Translations under genes and position numbers: made by a program
Notes under the pieces: model-generated
Told to the model about the DNA's origin: nothing
The model's input: only the letters and a program-made list of their open reading frames with translations
Database searches by the model: none
In this document: piece after piece, positions 1 through 11,656 of the stretch
Position numbering within the stretch: the stretch's first letter is position 1
Layout: each line of letters starts with the position of its first letter
NCBI GenBank assembly: GCA_037962975.1
Contig: CM075669.1
Coordinates: forward strand, 107,834,501 to 107,898,500
Reading direction: 5' to 3'
Source of the DNA: Clitoria ternatea
Lineage: Eukaryota; Streptophyta; Magnoliopsida; Fabales; Fabaceae
Length of the DNA stretch: 64,000 nt

Positions 1-160
1 TAAAATATCTAGAGTAAAAACTTTGGTAACATTAAGTACAATACTTTCTTATAAAAATATTTTACTTTTTATATTCCTTGTGGGTACTTATTAATATTAA
101 CCAGGCAAACTATATAATGATATCATTTTCTTATGTTTTGTATCTTTTTTTATTTTTACA

Positions 161-438
161 GTTGCTATAGCATCATTCATAAGGTTTTCCCCAAAGTGAA
201 GGCAAGATATGGTTTTGGGATGCCAATATTTATCTTGACATTCTCTCTGATATCCGTATCTGATTTTCAAGATGATGAAGTACTAGAAATGGCACACAAG
301 AGGTTATCAACCATTTTTATAGGTGGTTCAACTTGTGTGATGATTTCCATTTTTGTTTGTCCTGTTTGGGCTGGTGAAGAGTTCCACTATTCAATTGCTC
401 ACAAGTTGGAAATACTTACTAATTTCTTAGAAGGTTAG
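161..438 (+). pseudogene. ALMT-like (aluminium-activated malate transporter) exon fragment, frameshifted
   Basis: The translation contains FPKVKARYGFGMPIFILTF followed by AHKRLSTIFIGGSTC and CPVWAGEEFHYSIAHKLE, which match the conserved end of the transmembrane region of plant ALMT anion channels. These channels release malate and other anions across the plasma or vacuolar membrane. A splice acceptor (TTTTTACAG) ends at 160 and a possible donor (AAG/GTTAGA) lies at about 434, so this is one internal exon. The first eight or so codons after the acceptor read in a different frame from the rest, consistent with loss of one T in the run near 184-187. I found no convincing neighbouring ALMT exons in the next kilobase. 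It is therefore a dead fragment, most likely carried by the surrounding CACTA element. The family assignment is fairly sure; the capture is inferred. Confidence 0.78.
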
Positions 439-1608
439 ATTTAATAAAAGCTTTTAAAAAATGGTATCAATAAAGTTATAGATTGGATTTTTTTTATTGA
501 GACTTAACTCATAACTTGTTATTTTGTACAACCTAACTAATGTTGTGTTGACACAAGATAGACATGATTTAACCTGCAGGGATTAGTTTTTTGTCTAAAT
601 AAATATATTTGGAGCTCTTGTTACTTGTTTTGATCTTCATTACATTAAATATTATTAAGGAAACTTCTTTGACTTGCTTTGTTTTTTAAACAATTACTAG
701 GGAACAAATGTGCTTCAACTTCTTTCTGGATCCAATGTTGATGATTTTGCCTCTCCTTATATATATCTGTTGTGAAAAATTTTGAAAAGGAAGCTCATTC
801 AGTATCTTTTGAGTTTGGAGGTCGCTGCAATCTTGGAGGTCTAATGACAATTGCGAACACTTCAATAGCTACTATAGGTTATTTTATTTATAATCACATT
901 GTGATTGTTGAGAAATGTGTTATATATATATATTCGAAGGATGTTAGATAGAGAAAAGTTTTCAATAATTGATAGATGATTTTTTTAGCTAACCATACCT
1001 CTTATCATTATACTAAATGGAGTGACTACTCTATGGCAGGCTCTCTGGTCCATTCTTAATCCCCAAGCATTGTATCTTTGGTAGCCTTTAGTGCAAGTTG
1101 TTTGCCATCTAAAGCTACTGGAGAAAGTGAGAAAAGACTGACATTACCCAAAGCTAGTGTTAAAGCTCGCAGAACAAGTGGTAGGAAATTGTTCTGGCCT
1201 TGATTAGTAAAACTTGACAAGCCACAAGGTTACACAAAAATGTCTGATGCTGAAAGACCAGGGGCCAAGCATGTGCATTAAGTGTACAAATGGATTATGT
1301 CTTACTAGCATAATATGGAATGCATGATTGGAAAATTTGAGTCTAGCCATGTGGCACCATTGTTAGATACCTTTTTTTTCTCTCTTGTATAAAAACTTGC
1401 ATTGTAATATTTAAAGTTAAGATAACATTTATTAATTCTTAAAAGAATTTGCTGTCAGAAATATGATATTAATATGAATTTAAATTGTTGCATTTGTTTA
1501 ATTTTTTTAGGTTTTAACTTTTAATTGCCTTTATGAATTGTAGTTTGTTACAATTAAAAAAAATTGATTGGCATTATAAAAAGCATATTGGAACATTTGG
1601 AACTTTTG

Positions 1609-1887
1609 TGGCGGTTATAACCGCAGGTAATTATAACAAGCAGTTGTATCTGCAGTTTGTATATTAAGCGGCGGTTGTCACCACAGATTACATCTTTACG
1701 GCGGTTGTACCTGCGGTTAAATTATTAGTGGCGGTTATTCCAGCTGTTTAAAGAAACCGCCGTTAAATGCGTAGCGACGGAGCATTTAGCGGCGGTTTCA
1801 GAACCGCCGCAGATGTCCTTTAGTGGCGGTTTAAACCGCTGTTAAATTCTAAACAAACCGCCGCTAAATTTCCTTTTTGTTGTAGTG
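1609..1887. repeat. CACTA subterminal GGCGGTT repeat block and terminal inverted repeat
   Basis: At least eight copies of GGCGGTT or its complement AACCGCC occur in about 280 bp, several as near-perfect inverted pairs (for example GCGGTTATAACCGC near 1611-1624). CACTA elements carry such arrays next to both ends, where they bind the element's TnpA-like protein. The block stops at the terminal GTAGTG at 1887. Confidence 0.8.
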
Positions 1888-2083
1888 CTTGTTCATATAT
1901 TTAAACATCTACAATCTTGACCTATGTTTTAGTGTATGTTGATGATATACTCATAACTAGAAATTCTTCTGTGTTCATACAAAATTTTATCCACAAGCTC
2001 AACATTCTCTATCCTCTCAAAGATATAGGTGCTCTTCACTATTTCCTTGGTGTAGAAGTCAAACACCTAGCTGATAATAAACT
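1888..2083 (+). pseudogene. Ty1-copia reverse transcriptase fragment
   Basis: The translation includes TYVLVYVDDILITRN and LKDIGALHYFLGVEV, the catalytic YVDD box and the following conserved block of copia-type reverse transcriptase. An in-frame stop lies at about 1900. The fragment begins directly at the CACTA end (1888) and stops at about 2083 where the SIRE-like LTR begins, so both flanks were removed to other coordinates by insertions. It is the oldest layer of the nest at this point. No LTR of its own is visible in the window. Confidence 0.8.
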
Positions 2084-2154
2084 TGATGTAGCACCCCGAC
2101 CTGAAAATAGGGGTAAATTTTTCACGATTTAAAATAATTATAAGCAGAAGAAAT

Positions 2155-2157
<3 letters not shown>

Positions 2158-2209
<52 letters not shown>
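2158..2209. repeat. (TA)n microsatellite in LTR A
   Basis: About 26 uninterrupted TA dinucleotides. A shorter tract of the same type lies at 2566-2594, and another in LTR C at about 25648-25680. Confidence 0.95.
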
Positions 2210-2210
<1 letters not shown>

Positions 2211-2564
2211 GCCAAGTGATTACCCCGGGTCATGTAATAACCTATCTCATATATGAAGATATGAGAAGGTGTTGGAGTGCTCCTCGGACGATTGGACTCG
2301 AGGCCGTCACAAGGGAAAAACAGAAGATGTAATTAAATTTAAGAGTTATTAAAATATATACCAAAAAGAGGGTGAAAGATGTCTCATCGATTTGTTAAAC
2401 AATAGAAATATAATTTAATAATAATAATATCATTCATACATTATCAAGGTCATTAATGAAAATTAGCCATACACATACGGTCTAATTTTCCTACATGACC
2501 TCCAAGATCAACTATCATCAAATTAATTTCAAATAAGCATATACAAACCATGTTCTATACAAAA

Positions 2565-2599
<35 letters not shown>

Positions 2600-3179
2600 G
2601 CCAAGGCTCACCCACATTCCTTCCGTATTTCCTTTATCAATCCTCAACCTCCAAAAGAGTAGGATTTTACATCATACCTACATCAAACTTAAAAGTGGCA
2701 ACTAGGAGGTGAGTAACATAATCCAAATGTATCAAAGTCATACATTATGATGATATTTATACATACTTATGTATGATACATTTCTTAACAACATCACACC
2801 TTTATTCATATAACATATCATTTCATTGCAACATATTACATATTTAAAGGAATACATCCATAACACACATATTCATTTCATTATTATTAATAATATCATC
2901 ATCATACATATAGTGTTAGTATCACATTTCTCTCCTCTTTATTTCTCAATCATCCATCGCCACCTCGGGCTTCCAACTAGGCATATCTCCGGCTATATGC
3001 AAATGCTCTTAAAGCTAATGCATATGCACAAAGGAATTATCATCAAATGCAGATCCGACTATGGGAAAACAACAACATAATAAATGTGGGACAAGCATAG
3101 GTATACTACTATGCCTCTATTGCAGTAGTAAAATGTGTACATATATATCTCAATTCATGCATGCTGACAACATCGTACT

Positions 3180-3500
3180 TTTACTGGTACCAAACCGCTC
3201 TCGCCCATCTGTAGCACTAGTCACCCCGTGACTTGCGGATCAACATTATGGCCTTACTTGCCAGAGTGCTACGGGCCTCCCCCGAACACACATCAAGGGA
3301 GCTGTGCACCGTCGGACACCGAGGTAAACTGCTCATCACAGAGCCGCCTTCCCACAGGGCCTGCCACATAGGATGGCTCGTCACCGAACTAAAGGCAGCT
3401 TTGTGATTCCCTGAATCACTAGGGAACAATAACAGTATACCTGTGCACTAGGTCACCCTCCCACTGGGCCTACCTATTGGAACCCCTAACATTCCACATA
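3180..3500 (-). repeat. GC-rich conserved LTR core (copy in A)
   Basis: This block is far richer in GC than the rest of the LTR. In reverse complement it shares its order of landmarks (ATGTTAGGGGTTCC, the GGGAGG step, TTTGGTACCAGTAAAA, then a CTGCAGTAG-like palindrome further out) with the blocks in LTR F and both LTRs of G. It is more diverged than those. Function unknown; promoter, enhancer or structured RNA are all possible. Confidence 0.6.
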
Positions 3501-4865
3501 AGCAGCGAATGATATGCCATGGATGCAATGCCAATCAATGCACTCTCACATTGTGCATCCTAAATGCCACTCAATTAATCATCCATTTAGTACTACCTCT
3601 TAGTGGATTTCAATATTCTCAATCTTTACCAATTCTCAATGGAACTCACACACTTCGGCAATTAGTGGCAATCACATTTATCAATTCATATATACATAAT
3701 TGGGATATTTCACATCATTTATTTCAATTCAAAACATGGTCTCAAACCATCATGACATATTTCATCAACATATTCAACATAATATCAGATCCTGTCTCAA
3801 TACCGGTACCAAAGTATGGATATCACTTCATTCGTTCTGTGCACGATATCAGACTCAATGGTAAAACATCAGAATAGTCTTCTCTCACTAGGATACCAGA
3901 TAATCATACCGGATACATATAGCACCAGTATAAAACCTTAGTCATCCATTGACTTTCGTGGCTGGTCCTATACCGGATCATGGACTCCGGCTCTGACCAG
4001 TTCAATATCATATTCATCATCTCAAACACATGCCACATAACATCAATCATTCTAAATGCACTCAAATCATGAAATCATTACATCGTCCACCTAAGCAATC
4101 ATTAAACACAATTATATATACATATTTTCACATCATCATTGGATGAAATCATGCATTTAAAATAGTTACCCCCTCCTACCTCAAGAGAAGTAGTAATCAA
4201 CGCGGTCTAGTGATTCCACCTCGTCACTGGGGTTATTTCCTACATCACAATATATCACACAATTATTTTCTATTCAACCACCTTGGCTTAATAAGGAGAA
4301 AGGAGGGTGAGACTTCAAGCTCCAAACTCTTCCAAGCTCCTTCAAGAACAAAAATAGGAGAGAAGAAGAGAGCCACTACCCTTTTGCTCAGGGTTTTTGG
4401 AGAGAAGTAGAAGAGGAAATAAAGGAGAAGAATAGAGAAGAAGAAGAAGAAGAAGCAAGGTGTTTGTTAAGAGAACCAAGAAGCTGACTGGAATAAGAAG
4501 AGAGAAATGGGCCATTTGGCTTTATTTTTAATCCCTCATTACAGATTCATCGTTTTATGACAAATAGGATCTTTGTTTGGGCTCAGTACTTTATCCAAAA
4601 ATTATTCTGAATACATATTCAGATTTCCAATAATATCCTTAACAACCTTGACCAATATCATCCCAATCAGAGATACTTGGTCCGACACCCATATTTCAAC
4701 CGGGCTCATTTTCAGCTTATCCGGTTCCAATAAATTATAAACAGTTCCCAAAAATGCTAATTTATTTATTCCCAATATTTTGGAACATTAAATAACCCAA
4801 TTATAATCATTTAATATTTATCTCCTTAATTAATCTTTTATTTTAAAATTTTAGGGTGTTACACT

Positions 4866-6792
4866 TGATGGTTCAGAGAACAGACTTAGAAGGGGGGTTG
4901 AATAAGTCTATTGATGTTTTCAAACTAAAAGTGATATTTACTTTTATGAACCATTTTACACAGCGGAATAGGCAACAAACTTTTGTAACCGAGAAAAATT
5001 AGCGAGATTGCATCAGACTCTTCTAAAGATAGGGATAGAGAAACCACACAAGATATTTATACTGGTTCACTTCTAACACTAAAGCTACATTCAGTATCTT
5101 CAGACTTGAAGGGTTTTTCACTATGTAAAATTGTCCTTTTTACATGAGCTGCATAGACTGTGCCCTTGAATATTATTGAATCCAGCCACTGCTGGGTTAA
5201 GCACATCACATGCTTTTGAGTATTCTTGACACCAGCCACTCCTAGCTTAAATAGAGTATTCTTTTGCAGCACCCACTCCTGGGGTAGACCCAAGTATTCT
5301 TTCACAAGCCACTCCTAGCTCAAACCCAAGTATTCTTTCTAAAGCCTCTTCAGGCCAATAGTGTTTCCCAACAAATCTACCAGACCCGTGCTTACAAAAA
5401 TTTGGAAGAATTAATACAATAAGATTAATAAGCCTTTTGACTTAGCTGAGCTAAGTAAAGAGTTTGTTCAACAAACTTGTACAGATAGTGGAAGGCTTAT
5501 TTTACATATGACTTAGTACAAGTAAAAGTAATAGAGAAATATGAAGCATACTAAGTCTGAAAGCTTAGTCAAAGACAATGTGCTCAAAAGGAGATGAATT
5601 AACGCATTGATTGTATGTCTCTGACTTTGGATACTATGGCATTTAAAGATAGGAATGAGATGCACATAGTGAGCTTTCTTTTTCTTCGATGGCATTTCTT
5701 TGATATCTTTTGTTCTGTATGATCTTCTGCCCTTTATGATTTTCCTAGGCTGAATGCTTTTCATGTTTTTCTTTTCATTTTCATTGAGTGCCCATTTTAC
5801 TTTTTTCATTTTCATTTTCTTTTTTTACCACTCGGCTCTTATCTCTTCATCTCTCTCTCAATTTTTACTCTCAACCACACTGTTTTTAGGAGAGAAAAGT
5901 TGTAATTTATAGATCTTTCTTTTAGAAGTATAAGAGAGGAAGAAGAGATCCGTTGGACGACCGTTAAGGGATGATATAACTGTTAAAGGGTGTTTTTCCT
6001 TAGCAGACAAATGTTTTTGGTCAGAGAGAGTCGTTCTGTACATGAAGCATAGCGCAAAGAGCTTTTGAGACTTGTGCAAACAGAGGCAAAGTAGGATACT
6101 ATAAGTTTCACCAAGATGGAAAGTTCCTATTTAGAGGTTATCTGAATTATCAGGGTATTGGTGAAAATAGATACTTTTTGATGAATCTTGATCCTCCTTG
6201 CTTGAATACTCTATTTGTCATAAATAACATCTTTACGCTTCGATGGAGACTGCTTTATCATACTGAGGACCAGGCTTATTCAGGAAAGACTTCTAAAATG
6301 ATTTTGGGTCTGGTGATCCATAAGATGTTGATGATGAGACTCATAGATTAAATCAATTAGATTCTTGCTTAAGATATTTCAAGAGGTCTGGAGTAACTTC
6401 TAGCTTGATGAAGTGTGAGGATTGAGTCTATTTGTTGAAGAGCTTTGCTTTAGGAAAGGAACTCTTCCACATACTTACTTAAGATATTTCAACAGGTCTG
6501 GGTCTGGTACAAACTGTGATGAGATGAACTTTGCTTTGAGAGTGTTCACAGTTCTCCTTTCTTTCTTTGAAGAGTCATGTTGTGAAGTTGCCTTTAGCCA
6601 AACTTTGGTTTGTCCTACCAAACTTTTGTTATGTAGGGACTCCCCCTTTGTTTTATAGCCCAAGCTTTGTATCCTGAAACACTTAAATAAACTTTCAGAT
6701 GATAACAAAATATGACTTTCATTTAAATTAGAATACTGAATGTTGGTTATCAACAAATCTAAGATTTCTTCAAAGTCTTCTTGACTCTAACA
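4866..6792 (-). mobile_element. SIRE/Maximus-like copia 3' LTR (element H)
   Basis: On the minus strand the LTR starts TGTTAGAGTCAAGAAG at 6792, directly after a purine-rich tract, and ends GTTCTCTGAACCATCA at 4866. Near its end it has a CAACCCCCCTTCTAAG segment of the kind seen in SIRE/Maximus-type LTRs. Its last three bases are also found at 2084-2086 because solo LTR A landed three bases inside it. No open frame in it looks coding. The 5' LTR of the same element is not in the window, so the LTR ends rest on the tract, the TG...CA termini and the junction with copia sequence at 2083. Confidence 0.65.
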
Positions 6793-6802
6793 ATCCCCCT
6801 AT
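6793..6802 (-). promoter_or_regulatory. Polypurine tract of element H
   Basis: The minus strand reads ATAGGGGGAT immediately before the LTR start, following CTATCAACAA. This is the expected position and composition for the plus-strand DNA primer. A second similar tract (AAAAAGGGGAGAAG on the minus strand) lies at 7130-7145, after TTTTGTTGATATT. Confidence 0.65.
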
Positions 6803-7221
6803 TTGTTGATAGCAAACATTTAGTCTTTTAGTTTAAATGAAGTCTTTATGAACTCTAATGTAGCTCCCCATCAACCAGATACAATTTTTAGTCTGAGAAA
6901 TACTTACAGTGATTATGATAATATTCTATTTGGATTGTTCCTGACTTATAGGTTAGAAAGAAATTCTTTCAAACGTAAGAAGTTAGAGATATTATCGAAA
7001 GAGATATTTTAGTAGTCATAAGACAATCAATAGAGCAAACAACATTTGTATTAAAATAGGAACTTTTCAATAAAGTTTAACTTAACATTTTAGAAATTTA
7101 AAAGACTTAGCAGTATCTACTTAGCTTCTTCTCCCCTTTTTAATATCAACAAAATAAGGTAGGAAGGGAGTGTATTGGATAAGAAGTTTTCTGGCTAGGA
7201 TGAAAAAAAAGGCAGGGAAAG

Positions 7222-7955
7222 TCATGTTTGATCAGAACTATGAGAGCAGGATCCAACTTCTTTTATCATCCATAATATGTGATTCCAAAGTCTTCTTGCA
7301 TCACCTTCAGTATTGTGTTCAGACTCTAGAAGCCTTGATACTTCTTCATCAAGGAGTCTCATTGGACATGGCTCATCCCATGAAGGCATAAAAGGTTGAA
7401 TCAATACAGATACTAGTTTTTTTCCTTTCCTAGTGGAGTGAATCTTAGCAGGAGGACATAGTCTATCTAGAGCAATAAAAATCTGTGATGAAGGTAGACT
7501 TCTTTTTTCCATTGGTGATCTCAGTTAATGATCTTCCTTGCTGAATGTCTATCAGAATAGCTCCTTGTTCCTGTCGTAGTTTATAATACATGGCAGCGTC
7601 TGATATAGAGTAGAGAGTATCTTCATGAAGAATTTCCTTGGCAGGCATAAGAGGAACAAGTTTGGGTGATAGAGAGATAGATGACTTTTTTATTTTAATA
7701 TTCTGACCCCAGTCTTCAGGATCTGGATTTACAAGAGGCATTCTTTGGAGCGGTACACTGGTGAGAGATGGTATGCTAGTCTGAGGGTTTTGATCAGGGG
7801 GTAGTATGAGAAACAAAATGTTTAGGTGGCATGGTTTCCAAACAGGGATTTTCACAGGATACTTGAAGTAAATTTTATGATGGGTGAGGTGGGGAGGCTT
7901 CAGGTTCAGGGGAGGCTAGAGAACCAATTGGAGCACTGTCATCGAACTTATTTTC
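7222..7955 (-). pseudogene. Envelope-like ORF remnant of element H, C-terminal part
   Basis: Minus-strand reading frames at 7855-7463 and 7512-7222 overlap in different frames and together read like one protein. Recognisable pieces include ALDRLCPPAKIHSTRKGKK and MRLLDEEVSRLLESEHNTEG. I do not know a precise family. It lies between the rest of the ORF (23519-24205) and the polypurine tract and 3' LTR, which is where SIRE-type copia elements carry their extra envelope-like ORF. At least one frame change and one stop break it. LTR F is inserted at its upstream edge (7956). The envelope-like label is inference from position. Confidence 0.45.
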
Positions 7956-9485
7956 TGTAACATCCCAAATTTTATAAAAATGATTAATGAGTGGAATAAA
8001 TATTAAATAATTACACGTGGGTTAATAAATGTCCCAAAATGTTGAAAATAATTAAATTGGAATTTATGAAGATTATTCATAATTTATAGAGGCTTTAAGA
8101 GCTAAAATTATACCCGGTTAAAATATGGGTGTCGGACCAAGTATCTTTGATTGAGGTACTATTGGTCAGGGCTATTAAGAATATTATTGGGAATCTGAAT
8201 CTATACTCAAAATAATTTTTAGATAAAGTATTGAGCCCAAAAGGAGATCCTGTATGTTATAAAACAATAAAGTTTAATGAAAGGATTAAAATTAAACAAA
8301 AGCTCATCTCTTCTCCTCCCATTTTCATGTTGCCATTCTTTTTAAAAACAAAACACTCTCTTCTTTTTTACTCCACATTCCTCTTCATCTTCTTTCTCTA
8401 AAAACCTAAGCAAGGTGGTGAACTCATTTCCCCTCTCCTCCATTTTTGTTTCCATCTTCAAGCTTGAAAGAGATGACATTAATTTGAAGCTTCTCCTTCT
8501 TCCCCCTCAATTTTTGTCACCCATCTCCCTCCTCTTGAAGCCATTGTTATTTGTTGGTGGAGGTAAGTTTATCTCCATTTTCTTTGAGCTTATGCCCTAG
8601 GTTTTAGGTTTTGGTGATTGGGTGAGTATTTAATGTATGTGGTTGTTGGGAGAATTAATTAACATGGAAACCCTAAGATGGGGTGGCTTGAATGCAAGCC
8701 TTTATGAGCCTTTAATGGGGTACATGAAATTTATGTTGGAAGATAATGGATATTGATGTGTATTTATGATGTTGTTGGGTTTATGGTGAAATCCTAACTT
8801 TAGAAAATTAGGGAAAATGATGAATGTTAATTGGAGAGTATATTTTGAGAGGAATTATATGATGTTTGAATGATGGGTGTGAGTAAATGTGTTAGAAGAA
8901 TAGTTATTAATGATGGTGGGTAACATTGATGAGGGTGGATGGCCATTAATGGTGATTGATGGCCATTGGTGTATAAACCCTTTGGTAGGTAGAGTTATTA
9001 ATGCATAAATCATGAACACCAAACCCATGGTGGTTGTGATGAAATTAATGAAATGGAAAGTGGTTTGATAATGAAAATGTTGAATACACCAAATATTAAA
9101 TTAGAATATTGGTGATCTTGAGTAGAAAATAATGATGTGGTACTTTATGAAATGCAGGACGTTTTTTGAATGACGAGGCGGGAATGTCGTATTGCTTGAA
9201 ATTCTTCTCTTGAGGTAGGAGAGGAGTTTTATATTCTAAATGCATGAATTGAGTATTGGTTGATTGTCATATGTGACAATATACATGTTTGCCTTGCATA
9301 TGTTGTGATGATAAATTGAGATGTTGAACTTGATGATGTTAATTGTGCTTGGCAATGTGTGTTGTGCATTTGGAATATTTATGATATGCTATATGGTGAT
9401 GTTATTTGCTTGGCAAGTTTTATGCCTTGATGTGATATGGTTATATTATATTCACCATGAATATGGAATGACCATTGTTGATGAT
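7956..9485 (+). mobile_element. Solo LTR F, left half (Tekay/Del-like)
   Basis: It starts TGTAACATCCCAAATTTT, close to the start of the G LTRs (TGTAACACCCTATATTTT), and the next 300 bases follow the G LTR in order (GTGTCGGACCAAGTATC, then the TAAAGTATTGAGCCC segment). It breaks off at 9485 where Athila element D is inserted. The target duplication TTTTC is at 7951-7955. Nothing in it looks coding. Confidence 0.85.
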
Positions 9486-11641
9486 TGACGTTGGCTGTCG
9501 TGATCCCGTCAAATTAGTACATTAAAATTAATTAATGTAGTACTAGGGTGTCAACCTAGGTCGTTCTCTCGAAGATCAACATAAAAATTTAGGAAAATCA
9601 AGTCTTAAACTAATTTTAACAAACTAAAATTTAACAAACAAAATTTAATAATTTTCTTTTTACAAACAGAAGTTCAACAAACATACACTGGGGGGGGTTT
9701 GATTGTTACAAAAATTTAAAACAGAATACAAAATACAAAATGAGTGTAGAACAAGTAAATAACGAACGATTGATTTTCTTGGAGTATTGTAATTTATTTT
9801 ATCCTTGGATTTGAAAAGGTTTCTATACACTTCCTTACTGTCAATCCCTTAGTTCAATTTGAATTAATCAACTAAGCGTCTTTTAATTCATAATTCCTTT
9901 ACTTTCATAAAATGAAGATTTTAATCAAGCATCCTAATTAAGCAAAAGGAGTCAAGATTTTAAATTCTAGGAATTATTGAACATACATAGAACATCGCCT
10001 ACATACATAAACTAGCTTCAACATTATGGAATTAAGCAAACCACAACTATTAAGATTGATTTTTGAAACATTCATTAAGCATGTATATTTCTAAATCTAT
10101 CTTAATATAATTTTTATTTAATTCTAACTGTATAATTAAATTGATTAAGCATTCAACTTAATTAAACCGAATAGACATTAAATAATTGAGCTAAAATTAT
10201 GAAGAGTTTAACAACAAGGAAATATATTAAAAATCAAAACCTCAAAAATAACATTACATTAACCTCCAAGAAAATCAATCTAAGGGTTTTAGCCCTCCAT
10301 AATTAAAACAAAATAAAAACCGAACCCGGAATGACGCTCCTCCGGAATTCTTCTGCTGTCCACTGCTTCCTTCCTCTGAACACACATTTTTTCATTCAGC
10401 ACTAAGCTCCCTATTTATAGCATTTCAAGGCTGATTTTTCTCATTAAAAATCAGCCCATTACCTTTTCCATATGCACTTCACGTTGGAAATTAAGGCACT
10501 AAGGGAACATGCCATTTGCCTTCCATTCCTATGCCATGCTATGTTTTCTTCTTTTCATTTTTCTTAATGTAATAAAGTGGAAAACATTCTGCATTAAGAG
10601 GGCATTTCTCATTGGATTTTAGCACTTGGAAGGAGAATGAATTAATTTGTTGTTTGCTGTTCCAATTTCTTGCTATTTTGAGTTGTTTTCTTGCTGTTTG
10701 TTGTCCATTTTTCACTGCTGTTACTGTCAAAATACAGTGCTGTTTACTGTCAAAATTCCCTGCTGTTGCTGTTTCAAAATTCTTGCTGTTGCTGTTTCAA
10801 ATTTCTCTTGTTTTTCAGTGGCTTTTATTGTTGAAAACTTGTTGTTTTGTGCCTATTTTCTGCTGCCAACAGCTAGCATTTTAACGTGAAAACAGCAGCT
10901 AAAAGGGTGCCTTTTTCTTTTCTTCAATTCACGTGGAATTCATGAGCAAGGATGATGGGACCTTGTGCTAAGCTTGTTTGTATTAAAATAATATAAACAT
11001 GGAGCCTTTTGCATTCAATTTTGACTAAGTCAAAATAAAAAAAATTCTCCAACGTGAATTGCATCCTTGAAACCATTTAAGTCCAATTTTGACTAAGTCA
11101 AAATTGGATTAACATTTAGCCTTGTAGAAGCATTCTCACGTGAAAAGATGAAAGGAGAAGCATTATTTTATTCAAGTTCCAAGCTGCACAAAAATAACCA
11201 TTCATTCATTCATGTACTTCACGTTAAAGGCATAGTGAAAATAGGATTTTATTTGCAAGATAATCAAGAAGCTTCCAATAATTGATAACCTGTAAAATAA
11301 AATAAAATCAAATTAAACTTAGTTAATTCAATAGATTTTATTTTAGGATGAAAGCTTAATTTATTTTAAACATACTAATTAACACAAACTAAACAGAAAT
11401 AGTAGAAATTAAAACAACAATCACTAGTAAACAGTAACAGTAAAAGAAAACAGAAATCACAAGATTCAACACTTAATAGTAACAGTAAAAATAAGAAAAC
11501 AGTGATTACTAACAAATAGTGAAATAAAAATTACAAATGGAGATTACTTACAATTTACGCTAAAACACAATTATTATAATTTAACAGTAGATAAAACAGA
11601 CAAACAGAGTAAGTAATTAAAGGTAAAAAGATATGTCATCA
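9486..11641 (-). repeat. 3' LTR of element D
   Basis: On the minus strand it runs from TGATGACATATC to GCCAACGTCA, 2156 bp. Compared with the 5' LTR it retains a segment of about 36 bases near 9541-9576 that the other copy lacks, and it has one fewer copy of a short CTTGCTGTTGCTGTTTC unit. A TATA box reads TATAAATAG on the minus strand at about 10411-10419. Upstream of it, near 10650-10830, are short repeats based on AACAGCAACAGCA. Confidence 0.93.
10411..10419 (-). promoter_or_regulatory. TATA box in D 3' LTR
   Basis: The minus strand reads CTATAAATAG. The sequence downstream of it matches the sequence downstream of the TATA box in element E, which supports this as the shared promoter core. 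The 5' LTR has the same box at about 19595-19604. Confidence 0.65.
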
Positions 11642-11656
11642 AATACCCCCACACTT
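11642..11656 (-). promoter_or_regulatory. Polypurine tract of element D
   Basis: The minus strand reads AGTGTGGGGGTATT directly before the LTR start TGATGAC. Two further tracts of similar composition lie between integrase and this one, near 12303 (AGTCTGGGGGTGTG) and 12945 (AGTGTGGGGGTGGG). Confidence 0.75.

Larger units (their letters stand above)
1..1887. mobile_element. CACTA (En/Spm-type) DNA transposon, right part
   Basis: The right terminus reads TTTTTGTTGTAGTG and ends at 1887. This is the reverse complement of the CACTACAACAAAAA end typical of plant CACTA elements. The left end lies before the window, so the full size and the 3-bp target duplication (right copy would be CTT, 1888-1890) cannot be checked. 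Just inside the terminus is a dense block of GGCGGTT repeats. Further inside is a broken ALMT exon, so this element probably carries a captured host gene fragment. The stretch 439-1608 is AT-rich; 1055-1200 has an exon-like open stretch that I do not recognise. No transposase-like reading frame is visible here. The sequence shows the terminus and repeats; capture of ALMT is inference. Confidence 0.75.
2087..4863 (-). mobile_element. Solo LTR A, Tekay/Del-like gypsy family
   Basis: The unit starts TGTAGCACCCCGACC and ends TTTTAGGGTGTTACA, and is flanked by the 5-bp duplication CTTGA (2082-2086 and 4864-4868). Its right end is the reverse complement of the start of the LTRs of element G (36907) and its left end resembles their 3' end, so it lies in minus orientation. 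At 2777 bp without any coding sequence or second LTR it is a solo LTR left by recombination between LTRs. It holds TA microsatellites (2158-2209, 2566-2594), a GC-rich core (about 3180-3500) and otherwise nothing I can assign. Confidence 0.85.

Noticed and set aside
1055..1200. Open, exon-like stretch (LTLPKASVKARRTSGRKLFW)
   Set aside because: It looks coding, but I could not assign a family and there are no clear splice sites, so I did not list it as a gene.
10612..10889. Cys/Phe-rich frames, duplicated at 19797-20097
   Set aside because: They lie in both LTRs of D and reflect the CTGTTGCTGTTTC repeats.
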